A DNA stretch of 64,000 bases, from assembly GCA_964399165.1 (NCBI GenBank), contig CAYNPO010000008.1, positions 99,998 to 163,997 of the forward strand, written 5' to 3'. A program made the translations under genes and the position numbers. This DNA is from UBA6144 sp964399165. GTDB lineage: Bacteria > Bdellovibrionota > Bacteriovoracia > Bacteriovoracales > Bacteriovoracaceae. The notes beneath the pieces were generated by a model. That model saw nothing but the letters and a program-made list of their open reading frames with translations, was not told the origin of the DNA and did no database searches. The first letter of the stretch is position 1. Each line of letters starts with the position of its first letter. Below, piece after piece: positions 35,498 to 43,735 of the stretch.

Positions 35498-35992
35498 TCA
35501 GGCGAGCAGTTGCCGGCAAACATCATCCAAGGTGGCCGGGTCCAGGGGCTTGCGGTCGCTGATGTTGATTTGCCGTCCTACCACCGTCATGCCGATGTAG
35601 GAGAGCTGCAGCCGCATCATGGAAAGCAGCTGGAATCCGTCTCCACCGGAGTGGGTGGCCACCGCTGCCCGCTTGCCGTTGAAATGCGAGCGCCAATCTT
35701 TGGATGAGGTGCTGCACCAAGCGATGAAGTTGCTCAGCGCCGGGGGAATGCCGCCGTTGTACTCGGGGGCGACGAACACGAAACGCTCGGCCCCGATGGC
35801 CTCTTTGAACGGCTCGATCACCTGGGCCCCGCTGACCTTTCCGTTTTGGGCCGGGGAATAGAGTGGTAGCTCCGCCGCCACGACGTCGACTAGGGACACC
35901 TTGTGCCCTTGGGCCTGGAGATGGTCTTGGAACTGCCTGGCGAGCACCAGGTTTTTGCCGTTGCTGCCGGCAATGATCGTTACGTGTTTCAT
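35498..35992 (-). CDS. NAD(P)H-dependent FMN reductase
   Basis: The 164-residue flavodoxin-like protein has the FMN phosphate loop IIAGSNGKNLVLAR, the VAPEYNGGIPPALSNFI segment diagnostic of NADPH-dependent FMN reductases, and GKRAAVATHSGGDGF. It reduces flavin or quinone/azo substrates in the cytoplasm. No partner is adjacent; it converges on the small exported gene with a shared terminator. Confidence 0.9.
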   Translation of the reverse strand: MKHVTIIAGSNGKNLVLARQFQDHLQAQGHKVSLVDVVAAELPLYSPAQNGKVSGAQVIEPFKEAIGAERFVFVAPEYNGGIPPALSNFIAWCSTSSKDWRSHFNGKRAAVATHSGGDGFQLLSMMRLQLSYIGMTVVGRQINISDRKPLDPATLDDVCRQLLA

Positions 35993-36071
35993 GCACCCAC
36001 TTTAACACTTATGCGCTGCCCCCGGCCAGGGTGAGACCGCGCGGCTAGAGTCCCCCCACCCGGAGGACCCC

Positions 36072-36398
36072 ATGAAAAGACTGATGATCGCCGCTTCCCT
36101 ATGCTTTTCCCTGCCCGCTTTGGCCGACCTGTGCGCCCCCCACATGTCCCGCGACCTGCGCATGCGCGCCCTGGAAACCCTGAGCGCCCGCATGGACTAC
36201 TCTTTGGGCGAGCTCTGCTCCCACCCCCGGCTGCTGGACATCCACGTCACCGAAACCAACTTTTACAATCCCGCCACCCGCGAGCACGAGCCCAGCGAAT
36301 GGGTCACCCTGCACTACCGCGAGTTCTACGCCTGCCAGTATTACGTGCGCCAGGCGGACATGGTGGTGACCAAGCAGAACTGCTACAGCACGTTCTGA
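36072..36398 (+). CDS. small exported Cys-containing protein of unknown function
   Basis: A strong CGGAGGA site precedes a 108-residue product with a signal peptide (LCFSLPALA). The mature part has four cysteines (LCAP, ELCSHP, YACQYY, QNCYSTF) consistent with two disulfides, and an aromatic-rich C-terminus. No family recognised. Confidence 0.75.
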   Translation: MKRLMIAASLCFSLPALADLCAPHMSRDLRMRALETLSARMDYSLGELCSHPRLLDIHVTETNFYNPATREHEPSEWVTLHYREFYACQYYVRQADMVVTKQNCYSTF

Positions 36399-36434
36399 TC
36401 CCGCGGGGCCACCGGCGCGCCTTGCCCGGTGGTT

Positions 36435-36458
36435 GGGGGGGCCCCCCCCCCCCCGGGG
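36435..36458. repeat. G7-C13-G4 homopolymer block
   Basis: A run of seven G (36435-36441) is followed by thirteen C (36442-36454) and four G. It lies 37 bases after a stop codon and can fold, but has no U-tail beyond a distant A-run. It could be a length-variable tract or an assembly error. Confidence 0.8.
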
Positions 36459-36594
36459 TTCAGAGGCGAGGAGAGTAAAAAAAAATCACAACAACGACCC
36501 CCCCGCCCTCCCGTGCTATATTTCCTCCATCATGAATAACTAAGCCTCACCGACAGCCCCCTCCCCCCGACATCTTCGAACCCCGGAGGTTGCC

Positions 36595-36876
36595 ATGACC
36601 GGCAGCTTCGCCCGTTTCCTCCGCGCGTGCGCTTTGACGCTGGCGTGGCAGTTACCCCGCGCACGCGGGGTGTCCTCCCCTTGCGGCGAAGGCGTGCCGC
36701 TTTCCCTGGAGGCCCGCCGTGAAAGCCGCAAGCGTGAGCGCCGCCAAGCCCCCAAGCAGCGGGTGCGCCCGCCTCCCCGGCATTTGCCCGGACGGGGCGG
36801 CTACCAAGGCACGAAGGCCCGCGACTGGCGTTTCAGCCAGCAGCGGGCCTTGCGGCGGATGTTCCGGAACTGTTAG
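36595..36876 (+). CDS. small basic protein of unknown function
   Basis: A good GGAGGTTGCC spacing precedes the ATG at 36595. The 93-residue product has a short hydrophobic N-terminus (ACALTLAWQL) and a very Arg/Lys-rich rest (RRESRKRERRQAPKQR). Its stop overlaps the convergent neighbour by four bases. Base composition makes spurious frames likely here, so support is moderate; the strong ribosome binding site is the main argument. Confidence 0.45.
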   Translation: MTGSFARFLRACALTLAWQLPRARGVSSPCGEGVPLSLEARRESRKRERRQAPKQRVRPPPRHLPGRGGYQGTKARDWRFSQQRALRRMFRNC

Positions 36877-37142
36877 TCGCGGTCGGGCTCCAGGTGGTCA
36901 GGCTCGGTGTCCTTCTTGACCGTGTCGCGGCTGCGCTCGGCCTGGTCGGCAGGCACCCGGCGGCGCATGAGCCGCGGCGCCCGCGTGCCCACCCCGCGGG
37001 AGGGGTTGCTCACGTGGTCCTCATACTGGATCTGCTCCGAGGGTTCCTGGCGGAAAGTCTTGTCGGCGGCGCGCTCCCGGCGGTCCCGGGCGAAGGCCAG
37101 CGGGTCGACCAGGAAAAGGACGCAGATGAGCAAGGTCTTCAT
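36873..37142 (-). CDS. small exported charged protein, operon with hemerythrin gene
   Basis: The ATG at 37142 follows a GAGGG site eight bases after the hemerythrin gene stop. The 89-residue product has a signal-like N-terminus (MKTLLICVLFLVDPLAFA) and a highly charged mature part rich in Arg, Asp and Glu. It is the last gene of a three-gene minus-strand unit. No family recognised. Confidence 0.7.
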   Translation of the reverse strand: MKTLLICVLFLVDPLAFARDRRERAADKTFRQEPSEQIQYEDHVSNPSRGVGTRAPRLMRRRVPADQAERSRDTVKKDTEPDHLEPDRD

Positions 37143-37150
37143 GCACGCCC

Positions 37151-37675
37151 TCACAGGTGGTGGGGGTTGTCGCCGAACTTCTCCGGCAACAGGTTCATGA
37201 CGAGTTCCTGGATGTTCTCCTCGTCGTCCTGGGAGACGCACTCTTCCTTGAGGCGCTGGAAGGCGGGTGCCATCATGCGCGCCTCCTCGTCCAGCAACAG
37301 CTGGCGGGCGGCGGACCAGATCTCGTCTTCCTCCTCCTCGATGTGATGCTCCACCGCCTCTTGGAGGTCGCGGGCGCATTCGGCGGCCTGCTCAGGGGGC
37401 ATCTCGTTCTTCAAGAGGCCGAGCAACAGGTTCTCGGCGTCCACGTGTTCGCCGTAGCCATGGCCCATGATGAGTTCCTTGAGTTTCTCATCCTGGATGC
37501 CGCGCAGGCTGTTGTAAAAGACGGCTTCCTCGGCACGGGCATGGGGGATGAGCTCGCTTTTGACCTGGATGGCCCATTCCAGGAACTCCTCGGAGCCGGG
37601 TTCCGCTTCAACCAACTTGGCGAGCAGACCTTTGATCTTCTCGTGGTCCTTTTCCAAAACGTCATAAATCAGCAT
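37151..37675 (-). CDS. hemerythrin-domain protein
   Basis: The 174-residue helical protein contains spaced His/Glu pairs in the hemerythrin pattern: DVLEKDHEKIKGLL, LIPHARAEEAVFY, VEHHIEEEEDEIW. Such domains bind a di-iron centre that takes up O2 or reacts with NO/ROS. The ATG at 37675 has a GGAGG site and overlaps the 3' end of the Rieske oxidoreductase gene by 14 bases, so the two are probably co-translated. Confidence 0.88.
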   Translation of the reverse strand: MLIYDVLEKDHEKIKGLLAKLVEAEPGSEEFLEWAIQVKSELIPHARAEEAVFYNSLRGIQDEKLKELIMGHGYGEHVDAENLLLGLLKNEMPPEQAAECARDLQEAVEHHIEEEEDEIWSAARQLLLDEEARMMAPAFQRLKEECVSQDDEENIQELVMNLLPEKFGDNPHHL

Positions 37676-39254
37676 GCGTCCTCCTGGGTGGTACGGTGGG
37701 GGTGGCGGGAGACGGGCCCTCCGCCACGGGTGTGAGGCCCCGGTTGGCAGGACCGTTGAGCACTTGTCCTTGTCCGTCGAAACGGGAACCGTGGCACGGG
37801 CAATCGAAAGTTTTCTCCTGAGCGTTCCAGCGCACCACGCCCCCGAGGTGGGGACAGACGGCCGAGCAAGTGTGGAGTTCTCCCTGCGCGTCCCTATACG
37901 CGGCCACCAGAGAGAGGCCGTGCCGGCGTACTTCCCCTTCACCGGGCGCCAAGTCATGGCCAGGGCCATGGGGCGTGAAGAGGTCTCGGTACTGGGAGAG
38001 AGTGTTGGCGTTTTCCCGCGCGTAGGTGGCGCTGGCCAAGGTGCGCACGCGGTTGGGGCGATAAGCCTCGGTCCACGGATTTTCTCGCCCGAGGATGTGG
38101 TCGGTAATCAGCATCGCACCCAAGGTGGCGTGAGTCAGCCCGTGCCCCGAGTCGCCGGTGATGATGTGCACGTGGGAATCGTCGGCGGGATTTTTGCCGA
38201 TGAACGCCGCGCCATCCACCGGCTCGATCACTTGGCCCGACCACCGGTGGACCACTTCACCCAGCATGGGGAAATGGGCGCGGGCCCAGCGCTCGAGTTC
38301 CTCGTGGGGCCCGGCCTCCCCCGCCACGGGTTGACCCGTCTTGTGGTCCTGCCCCCCCACCAGCAGCAAGTCATCGGCGCCGCCACGACCGCGGACCACG
38401 CGCACGTAATGGTAGGCCCTGCGGCCTTCACCATGGCCCGTGTCCCAGTAAAGGGCCGCCGGGACCGTTCCTGGAGGAATGCGCCCGGCCAGAAGATAGC
38501 TGCGATAGGAGGCTTGCTTTGTGTGCACCACTACCCGGTCGTTGATGGGCGTGTTGGTGGCGATGACCACGTGCTCGGCGTTCACTCTCCAGCCTGCCTG
38601 AACTTCCACGCCGTCTTTGTAGACGGCAGTGACCGGGCTGTGGGAATGGATTCGTCCTCCCAGCCTCGCCACGGCAGCGGCGAGACCGTAAAGGTACTTG
38701 AGGGGATGGAACTGGGCCTGCCCATCGAAAAGCAGGCAGGGACCGGGTACTCCCGGCGCGTGCGGAACGCTCTCTAGCAGCTGTGCCCGCACGCCGGCCT
38801 GGTTGGCGGCCAACCATTCATCGTGAAGAGTCTTGCGGCGGTCGCCTGGTTCCAAGAAAAGGTATCCGGGCACATGCTCGAGGTCACAATCGATCCCTTC
38901 CTCCTCCACCAGACGGAAAATCCGCGCAATAGCGGCGGTGTGGCTCTGGGCCATCTGGCGCGCTAGTTCCTTGCCATGGATGCGCGCGAGCTCCTGGTAG
39001 CCATCGTCCAGGGCGTTGGAGAGGTGCGCGGAGGTGCGGGAAGTCTCCCCCTGCCCCACCTGGCCGCGCTCCAGAACCACCACGCTTTTGCCTTCTTTGA
39101 GGAGCAAGTAGGCGGTGGTGAGGCCCGCGATGCCGGAGCCCACCACCACCACGTCCGCGGTGGCGTCGGCCCCCAGCGCGGCTGCGCCTGGTGGCAAGAC
39201 GTCCAAGGACCACAAAGACATCGTACCACTGGTGGATTGCGGCTCCTGTGCCAT
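37662..39254 (-). CDS. FAD-dependent oxidoreductase with C-terminal Rieske domain
   Basis: The 530-residue product has a DadA/GlpD-type FAD-binding N-terminus (VVVVGSGIAGLTTAYLLLKEGKSVVVLE), a flavin domain with GGQDHKTG and a C-terminal Rieske 2Fe-2S cluster (CPHLGG and CPCHGS ligands). This fusion occurs in periplasm-independent oxidoreductases of unknown substrate. The start at 39254 follows a GGAGG site and replaces a longer non-conserved frame. It heads an operon with hemerythrin and a small exported protein, suggesting an oxygen or redox stress role. Confidence 0.9.
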   Translation of the reverse strand: MAQEPQSTSGTMSLWSLDVLPPGAAALGADATADVVVVGSGIAGLTTAYLLLKEGKSVVVLERGQVGQGETSRTSAHLSNALDDGYQELARIHGKELARQMAQSHTAAIARIFRLVEEEGIDCDLEHVPGYLFLEPGDRRKTLHDEWLAANQAGVRAQLLESVPHAPGVPGPCLLFDGQAQFHPLKYLYGLAAAVARLGGRIHSHSPVTAVYKDGVEVQAGWRVNAEHVVIATNTPINDRVVVHTKQASYRSYLLAGRIPPGTVPAALYWDTGHGEGRRAYHYVRVVRGRGGADDLLLVGGQDHKTGQPVAGEAGPHEELERWARAHFPMLGEVVHRWSGQVIEPVDGAAFIGKNPADDSHVHIITGDSGHGLTHATLGAMLITDHILGRENPWTEAYRPNRVRTLASATYARENANTLSQYRDLFTPHGPGHDLAPGEGEVRRHGLSLVAAYRDAQGELHTCSAVCPHLGGVVRWNAQEKTFDCPCHGSRFDGQGQVLNGPANRGLTPVAEGPSPATPTVPPRRTHADL

Positions 39255-39371
39255 GCTGGCCTCCAGGTTCCATGGTAAGCCCCCTGCAGACGGGACGCGC
39301 GGACCAACTCTTGGACGTAGTCTTGGGCGTGATTGCACAAAGAGTGGACGGCGGCCGGACGCCCCCCGCGC

Positions 39372-40739
39372 TCAGGAACCGATCACGCTCATGCTCTTCC
39401 AGCGGCCCTGCCGAAAACGCAGCCCCAGGATGGAAGTGATGGTGAAGGAGTAGACGGCAACGAAGGCCCAGGAGAGGACCGCGGCGTCATCCAGATCCCG
39501 CATGAGGATCGCCGGCAGCACCATGAGGGGCCAGGGCACCACCAACGCCACCAGGGAGACGAAGCGCGTGTCACCGGCGCCCTTGAGGGCAAAAGATATG
39601 TTCAGGTAGACGCTGTCGAACACCGTGAACACCGCCACGATGGCCAAGAGCCGCGGCGCCAAGGCGCTCACTTGGCCCCAGAGGAGGGCGTTGTCCTGGT
39701 TCTGGAACCAGGACAGGTAAAACTCGGGTACCACCAAGAAACTCAGTCCTACGGCGGCCATGTAGATGCAGGAGAGCTTGACCCCGTCCCAGGTGACCGT
39801 CTCCGCCTCGTCGGGCTTTTTCTCACCCAGCTTCTGCCCCACCAAAGTGAGCACTCCTTGGGCGATGCCCATGCTCGGGAGAACGGAGAGCATCATCACC
39901 GTCACCGCGATGCTGCTGCTAGCGAGGGCGGCCTCCCCCTCTTTCAGGCGGCCCATGACGATCAGGAACACGGTGAAGGCCATCCCTTCCAGGGCCCATT
40001 GCAAGCCGCTGGGCAAACCGTACTTGAGGAACTGCCGCAACAGCGCCGGCCGCGGTTGCCACTGGCTTTTCACGCGGAAGCGCGTCTCGTTGGAGGAGTT
40101 GAACACCAGCCATAGCCCGTAGAGCGCGGCTCCGTAGGTGGCGATAGCGGTGGCGTACCCAGCGCCCGACACACCCAGTGCGGGACAACCCCACTTCCCG
40201 AATATGAGGACGTAGTCCAGCAAGGCGTTGAGGAGCATCCCGACCATGTTGATGCCGATCACGGTGCGCGTGCGTCCGAGGCCGGTGAAAAAGCCACTGA
40301 TCGCGGCCACCAGGGCGGTGGGCAGGGCGGACCAGGCGATGGCGTTGAAGTACTCCACCTCCAGCCCGGTGATGACCGGGGAATGGCCCACCACTTCGCG
40401 GAAGAACCACGGGCTCAGCAAGTTGAGCAGCATGAAGAGGGCGCCGCCCACCACCGCCACGTGGAAGGACTGCCACATGGCCGCGCCGATTTTTTCCTCC
40501 TCCTTGGCTCCATAGTACTGGGCCACGAAGGTCGTGATGTAGGCGGAGGTTTGCTGGAGCAGGGCCATGGGCACCCAGAACACGCCCATCACGGTCATGG
40601 CGGCGCCCAGGGCCTCGGTGGAATGCATGCCCAGAAAAATGCGGTCGATGGTGAGCTGCAGGTTCCAAAAACTGTTCGCGATGATCAGGGGCCAGGCCAC
40701 GTGCAGGAGGTTTTTCCAACGGACCGTCGTCTTTTCCAT
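39372..40739 (-). CDS. MATE-family efflux transporter
   Basis: The 455-residue membrane protein has about twelve helices and two homologous halves. Motifs include SFWNLQLTIDRIFLGMHSTEALGA, FFTGLGRTRTVIGINMVGMLLNALLDYVLIFG and GVSGAGYATAIATYGAALY, typical of MATE cation/drug antiporters. The start at 40739 gives MEKTTVRWKNLLHVAWPL; a longer frame starts in low-complexity sequence. Confidence 0.92.
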   Translation of the reverse strand: MEKTTVRWKNLLHVAWPLIIANSFWNLQLTIDRIFLGMHSTEALGAAMTVMGVFWVPMALLQQTSAYITTFVAQYYGAKEEEKIGAAMWQSFHVAVVGGALFMLLNLLSPWFFREVVGHSPVITGLEVEYFNAIAWSALPTALVAAISGFFTGLGRTRTVIGINMVGMLLNALLDYVLIFGKWGCPALGVSGAGYATAIATYGAALYGLWLVFNSSNETRFRVKSQWQPRPALLRQFLKYGLPSGLQWALEGMAFTVFLIVMGRLKEGEAALASSSIAVTVMMLSVLPSMGIAQGVLTLVGQKLGEKKPDEAETVTWDGVKLSCIYMAAVGLSFLVVPEFYLSWFQNQDNALLWGQVSALAPRLLAIVAVFTVFDSVYLNISFALKGAGDTRFVSLVALVVPWPLMVLPAILMRDLDDAAVLSWAFVAVYSFTITSILGLRFRQGRWKSMSVIGS

Positions 40740-40849
40740 GGGGTGAGAGCCTCGCGAAGTTTTTCCCTCCATCTTGAGGGATGGCCGAGCAAAAATCACT
40801 CTTAGATTTATTTTTAACGCAATGCGAAATTCAATTGTAACCTAGTCCG

Positions 40850-41662
40850 ATGCTGAAACTCCTCCCCCTCTCCCTGACGTTTTTCCTGCTCGTCCTCAAC
40901 TCCGGCTGCGGCCTGCTGGCGCGAAAGGGAGGCTGGGGTAAGAAGGCCTTTTGGCCCCTGCGGGGGGAGCGCGCCGCCTGGGCGTTGAAGAAGAACGCAT
41001 CCTCCGCCCACGTGTGGGGGCCGCTGGCGGGAGCGGGACTGGTGCACCTGGCCGGCGTGGACAGGAAAATCGGACGGTGGGCGGTGAAGGAAACGCCCGT
41101 CTACCATGACGGGGAAAACGCCGCCGAGTGGAGCGACACCCTCAACAACGCCTCGAAGAACGTCGCCCTCACCGCGACCGTCCTCACTCCCTCCTACGAC
41201 GAGGAGGGCAGCGTGGGCGGGTGGGCGTGGAGCAAGGCCAAGGGCACCGGGGTGGTGATGGTGTCCTCCATGTCCGCACGCTACTCCCGGGACCGGTTGG
41301 CACATTCCTTCCCGCGCTTGCGGCCCAACGGGCTCAACCGCGGCAGTTTCCCCTCGAGCCACACCACCAAGGCCGCCACCTGGGCCACCCTCACCCGCCA
41401 CCAGCTGGACGCCATGGGCGTGCCGGACGGTTGGCGCATCGGGGTGCAGGCTGCGGCGTCCACTATGGCCTTCGGGACGGCCTGGGCACGGCTGGAGGCA
41501 CAGAAACATTATCCATCCGACGTGTTGGTGGGATGGGCCGTGGGGTCTTTCGTTTCGGGATTCCTCTATGACTTCCTCATGAACGAGGACATGTCCGGGC
41601 CCGCGGTCTCGGCGGCGCCGGTGGAAGGCGGCTGGAGCGGGCAATTGGCCTGGAGCTTCTAG
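40850..41662 (+). CDS. PAP2-type phosphatase lipoprotein
   Basis: The 270-residue product begins with a signal and lipobox-like LNSGC. The phosphatase signature is split as in PAP2: RGSFPSSHTTKA and AQKHYPSDVLVGW, plus an earlier KxxxxxxRP-like region (PRLRPN). PAP2 enzymes remove phosphate from lipids such as undecaprenyl pyrophosphate or phosphatidate in the envelope. Lipidation would place it at a membrane, though PAP2s are usually polytopic; few extra helices are visible, so it belongs to the compact PAP2 group. Confidence 0.85.
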   Translation: MLKLLPLSLTFFLLVLNSGCGLLARKGGWGKKAFWPLRGERAAWALKKNASSAHVWGPLAGAGLVHLAGVDRKIGRWAVKETPVYHDGENAAEWSDTLNNASKNVALTATVLTPSYDEEGSVGGWAWSKAKGTGVVMVSSMSARYSRDRLAHSFPRLRPNGLNRGSFPSSHTTKAATWATLTRHQLDAMGVPDGWRIGVQAAASTMAFGTAWARLEAQKHYPSDVLVGWAVGSFVSGFLYDFLMNEDMSGPAVSAAPVEGGWSGQLAWSF

Positions 41663-41672
41663 ACGATGGTCC

Positions 41673-42635
41673 TCAGTCGATGACTTTCATCAGGGCATCC
41701 AAGGACTTCTCGAAGGTCTTGCACAGCCCGTACTTGTCCTTGAGCTCCACCAGGATATCGAAGCGCTTCTCGTAGTCGTAGTTGGCGGCGTGGAGCTTGT
41801 GCGCGAACTGCTGGCAAACGATGAAGATGCTGGAGAGCTGGTTGAAGCGCCCGCTGCGGATCCCGTGGGGGAAGCCGGAGCCGTCGGGCCTCTCGTGGTG
41901 CTGTTCGATGATGGTGATGGTTTCGGACGGGATGATGCCCCGGTTTTTCTTGAGGATCTCGGCCACCTCCAGGGGGTGCTGCTTGATCTTGTCGGGCAGC
42001 GCGGCCGAGCCTTTCTCCCAGGCGGTGATGGCGGAGAAGTCCTCGGCGGAGAGGCCCAGGTCGCACAGGAAGGAGGCCAGGGCCCCCTTCTCCTTCACCT
42101 GGTCGGACTTCCAGGGGAAGGTGTCGATCACCAGGGACATGATGTAATTCGTGAGCACAGAGAGGAGGTACTGCTCGGAGCAGTTCTTGCGGAACTGCTT
42201 CACGAACAGGAAGAGCGACGGGGACTCACCCACCACGGACATGGCGCGGCTGTTGATAGTCTTCACCGCCGCCACCGTTTCCGGCGTCGCCCCGATCTTG
42301 TGGATGACCGACTTGACCACGTCCAGGGCGGCGCTGGAAGACTCCACCCGCTCCTCATTGGTGGTCTTGGGGTCGTAGAACTGTTTGGGGGAGAGGGACT
42401 GCTGGACGTGCTCCACGATGCGCTCGCAGTCCTCCCGCTTGACGTAGACGTCGAGGACATCCTTCTGCTGGAGTTTGCGCAAGATCTCGATGAAGGTGTC
42501 TTCCTGGTAGTTCAGCTTCACGTACTTGGCGCCCACCTGCACATGAATCTCCACCCCCGCGAAGTCGGCGGCGAACTTGATGAGGTGGCTGATGGCGACC
42601 TTGACGAGTCCGTCTTGGCCCTCTTCCGTACCCAT
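41673..42635 (-). CDS. degenerate HD-GYP domain protein
   Basis: The 320-residue soluble protein has a C-terminal HD-GYP-like domain. The HHERPDGSGFP motif and a downstream LSSIFIVCQQFAHKL are kept, but the canonical HD dyad (HDIGK) reads CDLGL, so the metal site is incomplete. N-terminal 120 residues are a separate sensory or dimerisation region. Active HD-GYPs hydrolyse cyclic di-GMP; this one is probably a binding or signalling protein. Many HD-GYP variants occur in Bdellovibrio-like bacteria. Confidence 0.8.
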   Translation of the reverse strand: MGTEEGQDGLVKVAISHLIKFAADFAGVEIHVQVGAKYVKLNYQEDTFIEILRKLQQKDVLDVYVKREDCERIVEHVQQSLSPKQFYDPKTTNEERVESSSAALDVVKSVIHKIGATPETVAAVKTINSRAMSVVGESPSLFLFVKQFRKNCSEQYLLSVLTNYIMSLVIDTFPWKSDQVKEKGALASFLCDLGLSAEDFSAITAWEKGSAALPDKIKQHPLEVAEILKKNRGIIPSETITIIEQHHERPDGSGFPHGIRSGRFNQLSSIFIVCQQFAHKLHAANYDYEKRFDILVELKDKYGLCKTFEKSLDALMKVID

Positions 42636-42719
42636 GGAGTCGTATGTCCTTTGCCCTCTCCTCAACGGATGATCCTGGGCCAGCCTTGAGGTTGAAAATG
42701 TCCGATCCCGCCGCTCAGT

Positions 42720-43151
42720 TCAGCCCAGTGGCAGGATGGTGCTATGGACGGCCTTCACCCCGGGGACGTTGGAGGCGCAGGCCTCCACCGCGCGCTTGGT
42801 TTGGGCGTCGGGCACGCTCCCCCACAGGTAGATGTCGTGGCCTTCGGCCTGGACCTCCACGTCGTGGGCGTCTGCGGTGGTGTCGCGAAGGAGGGCCTCC
42901 CGCACTTCCGCTGCTAGGGCCTCATCCAAGGTCCCCGCGCGCTCAGCTGGAGAAGGCTCCGGAGGCGCTCCCTCCAAGGCCGCTCGGACCTCCCGTCCAC
43001 GCTGATGATCAAGGGACGTCCCGTACAGTCCATCGTCGGAGGCATAGATCTCCTCGGCCAGAGAACTCGCTCCGCTCTTTTTCCCGGTGCGACCGTGCGG
43101 AGGGGTTGTATCGTGAGGCCGGCCGCCCTTGTCGTCGGTGTGCTTTTCCAT
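42720..43151 (-). CDS. BON-domain protein
   Basis: The 143-residue protein has an acidic/polar N-terminal half with no signal peptide and a C-terminal BON domain (DVEVQAEGHDIYLWGSVPDAQTKRAVEACASNVPGVKAVHSTI). BON domains bind phospholipids or envelope structures; lack of a signal peptide is unusual. It is divergent from the Gln-rich small gene. Confidence 0.8.
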   Translation of the reverse strand: MEKHTDDKGGRPHDTTPPHGRTGKKSGASSLAEEIYASDDGLYGTSLDHQRGREVRAALEGAPPEPSPAERAGTLDEALAAEVREALLRDTTADAHDVEVQAEGHDIYLWGSVPDAQTKRAVEACASNVPGVKAVHSTILPLG

Positions 43152-43251
43152 GGTTTCCTCCTACCCACTATTTAAATGCCAGCACGGTCATGCGTGAACC
43201 TGGAGCGCGGCCGCAAAACCGATGTCGCGCTTGGAGCGAAACGCTCTTGGA

Positions 43252-43295
43252 GGTGTGAAGGCATCTTTACCTTCATTACGCTGTGCCTTCACACC
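43252..43295. promoter_or_regulatory. inverted repeat in the leader of the Gln-rich gene
   Basis: GGTGTGAAGGCA (43252-43263) and TGCCTTCACACC (43284-43295) are perfect 12-base arms around a 20-base loop, about 70 bases upstream of the Gln-rich ATG. No T-run follows, so it fits an operator or leader hairpin. Confidence 0.5.
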
Positions 43296-43362
43296 AAGCT
43301 CCCACCGGGCCGGTAAGGTCTTAGAGCAAGGCCCAATGATGGGCCACGGTCAGGAGGAATTT

Positions 43363-43521
43363 ATGGCCCAGCAACAGCAAGGCAACCAGCAGTCGAACCA
43401 ACAATCGAATTTGGACCAGCAGTCCGGCATCGGACAAGGTGTGGGACAAGGTCAGCAACAGAACAAGACCCAGCAATCTCCTTCCCAATCGGAGGATACT
43501 TTCAGCGAAGACGCGTACTGA
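43363..43521 (+). CDS. 52-residue Gln/Asn-rich small protein
   Basis: A textbook AGGAGG site precedes the ATG at 43363. The product is dominated by Gln and Asn (MAQQQQGNQQSNQQSN), then Gly/Gln and a Ser/Asp/Glu tail. It has its own strong terminator. Short low-complexity proteins like this often act in stress or desiccation; that is only analogy. Confidence 0.7.
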   Translation: MAQQQQGNQQSNQQSNLDQQSGIGQGVGQGQQQNKTQQSPSQSEDTFSEDAY

Positions 43522-43545
43522 GCGCGCCAGGCTAACCAGAAGTCT

Positions 43546-43580
43546 GCAAAGGCCCCCTGACGGGGGCCTTTGCCTTTTCC
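43546..43580 (+). terminator. intrinsic terminator after Gln-rich gene
   Basis: Twelve-base arms GCAAAGGCCCCC (43546-43557) and GGGGGCCTTTGC (43562-43573) with a TGAC loop and CTTTTCC tail. Confidence 0.9.
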
Positions 43581-43674
43581 CCGCCCTTAGGGCCTTTCCC
43601 TCGGAAAACTAACTCCCCGACATTTCTCCCCAAACGCGAAAAAATTCCGGAGCGGATTTCTTCCGTGCTTGTGC

Positions 43675-43712
43675 CGTTAACGAATTTGCAGAAAATAACA
43701 CATAGCGTTAAC
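43675..43712. promoter_or_regulatory. CGTTAAC direct repeat upstream of the metzincin gene
   Basis: CGTTAAC occurs at 43675-43681 and 43706-43712, 31 bases apart (about three helix turns), in an A/T-rich upstream region unlike the surrounding GC-rich DNA. It may be a regulator binding site; the regulator is unknown. Confidence 0.4.
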
Positions 43713-43735
43713 AGCATTTTCACGGAGGAAATTGC

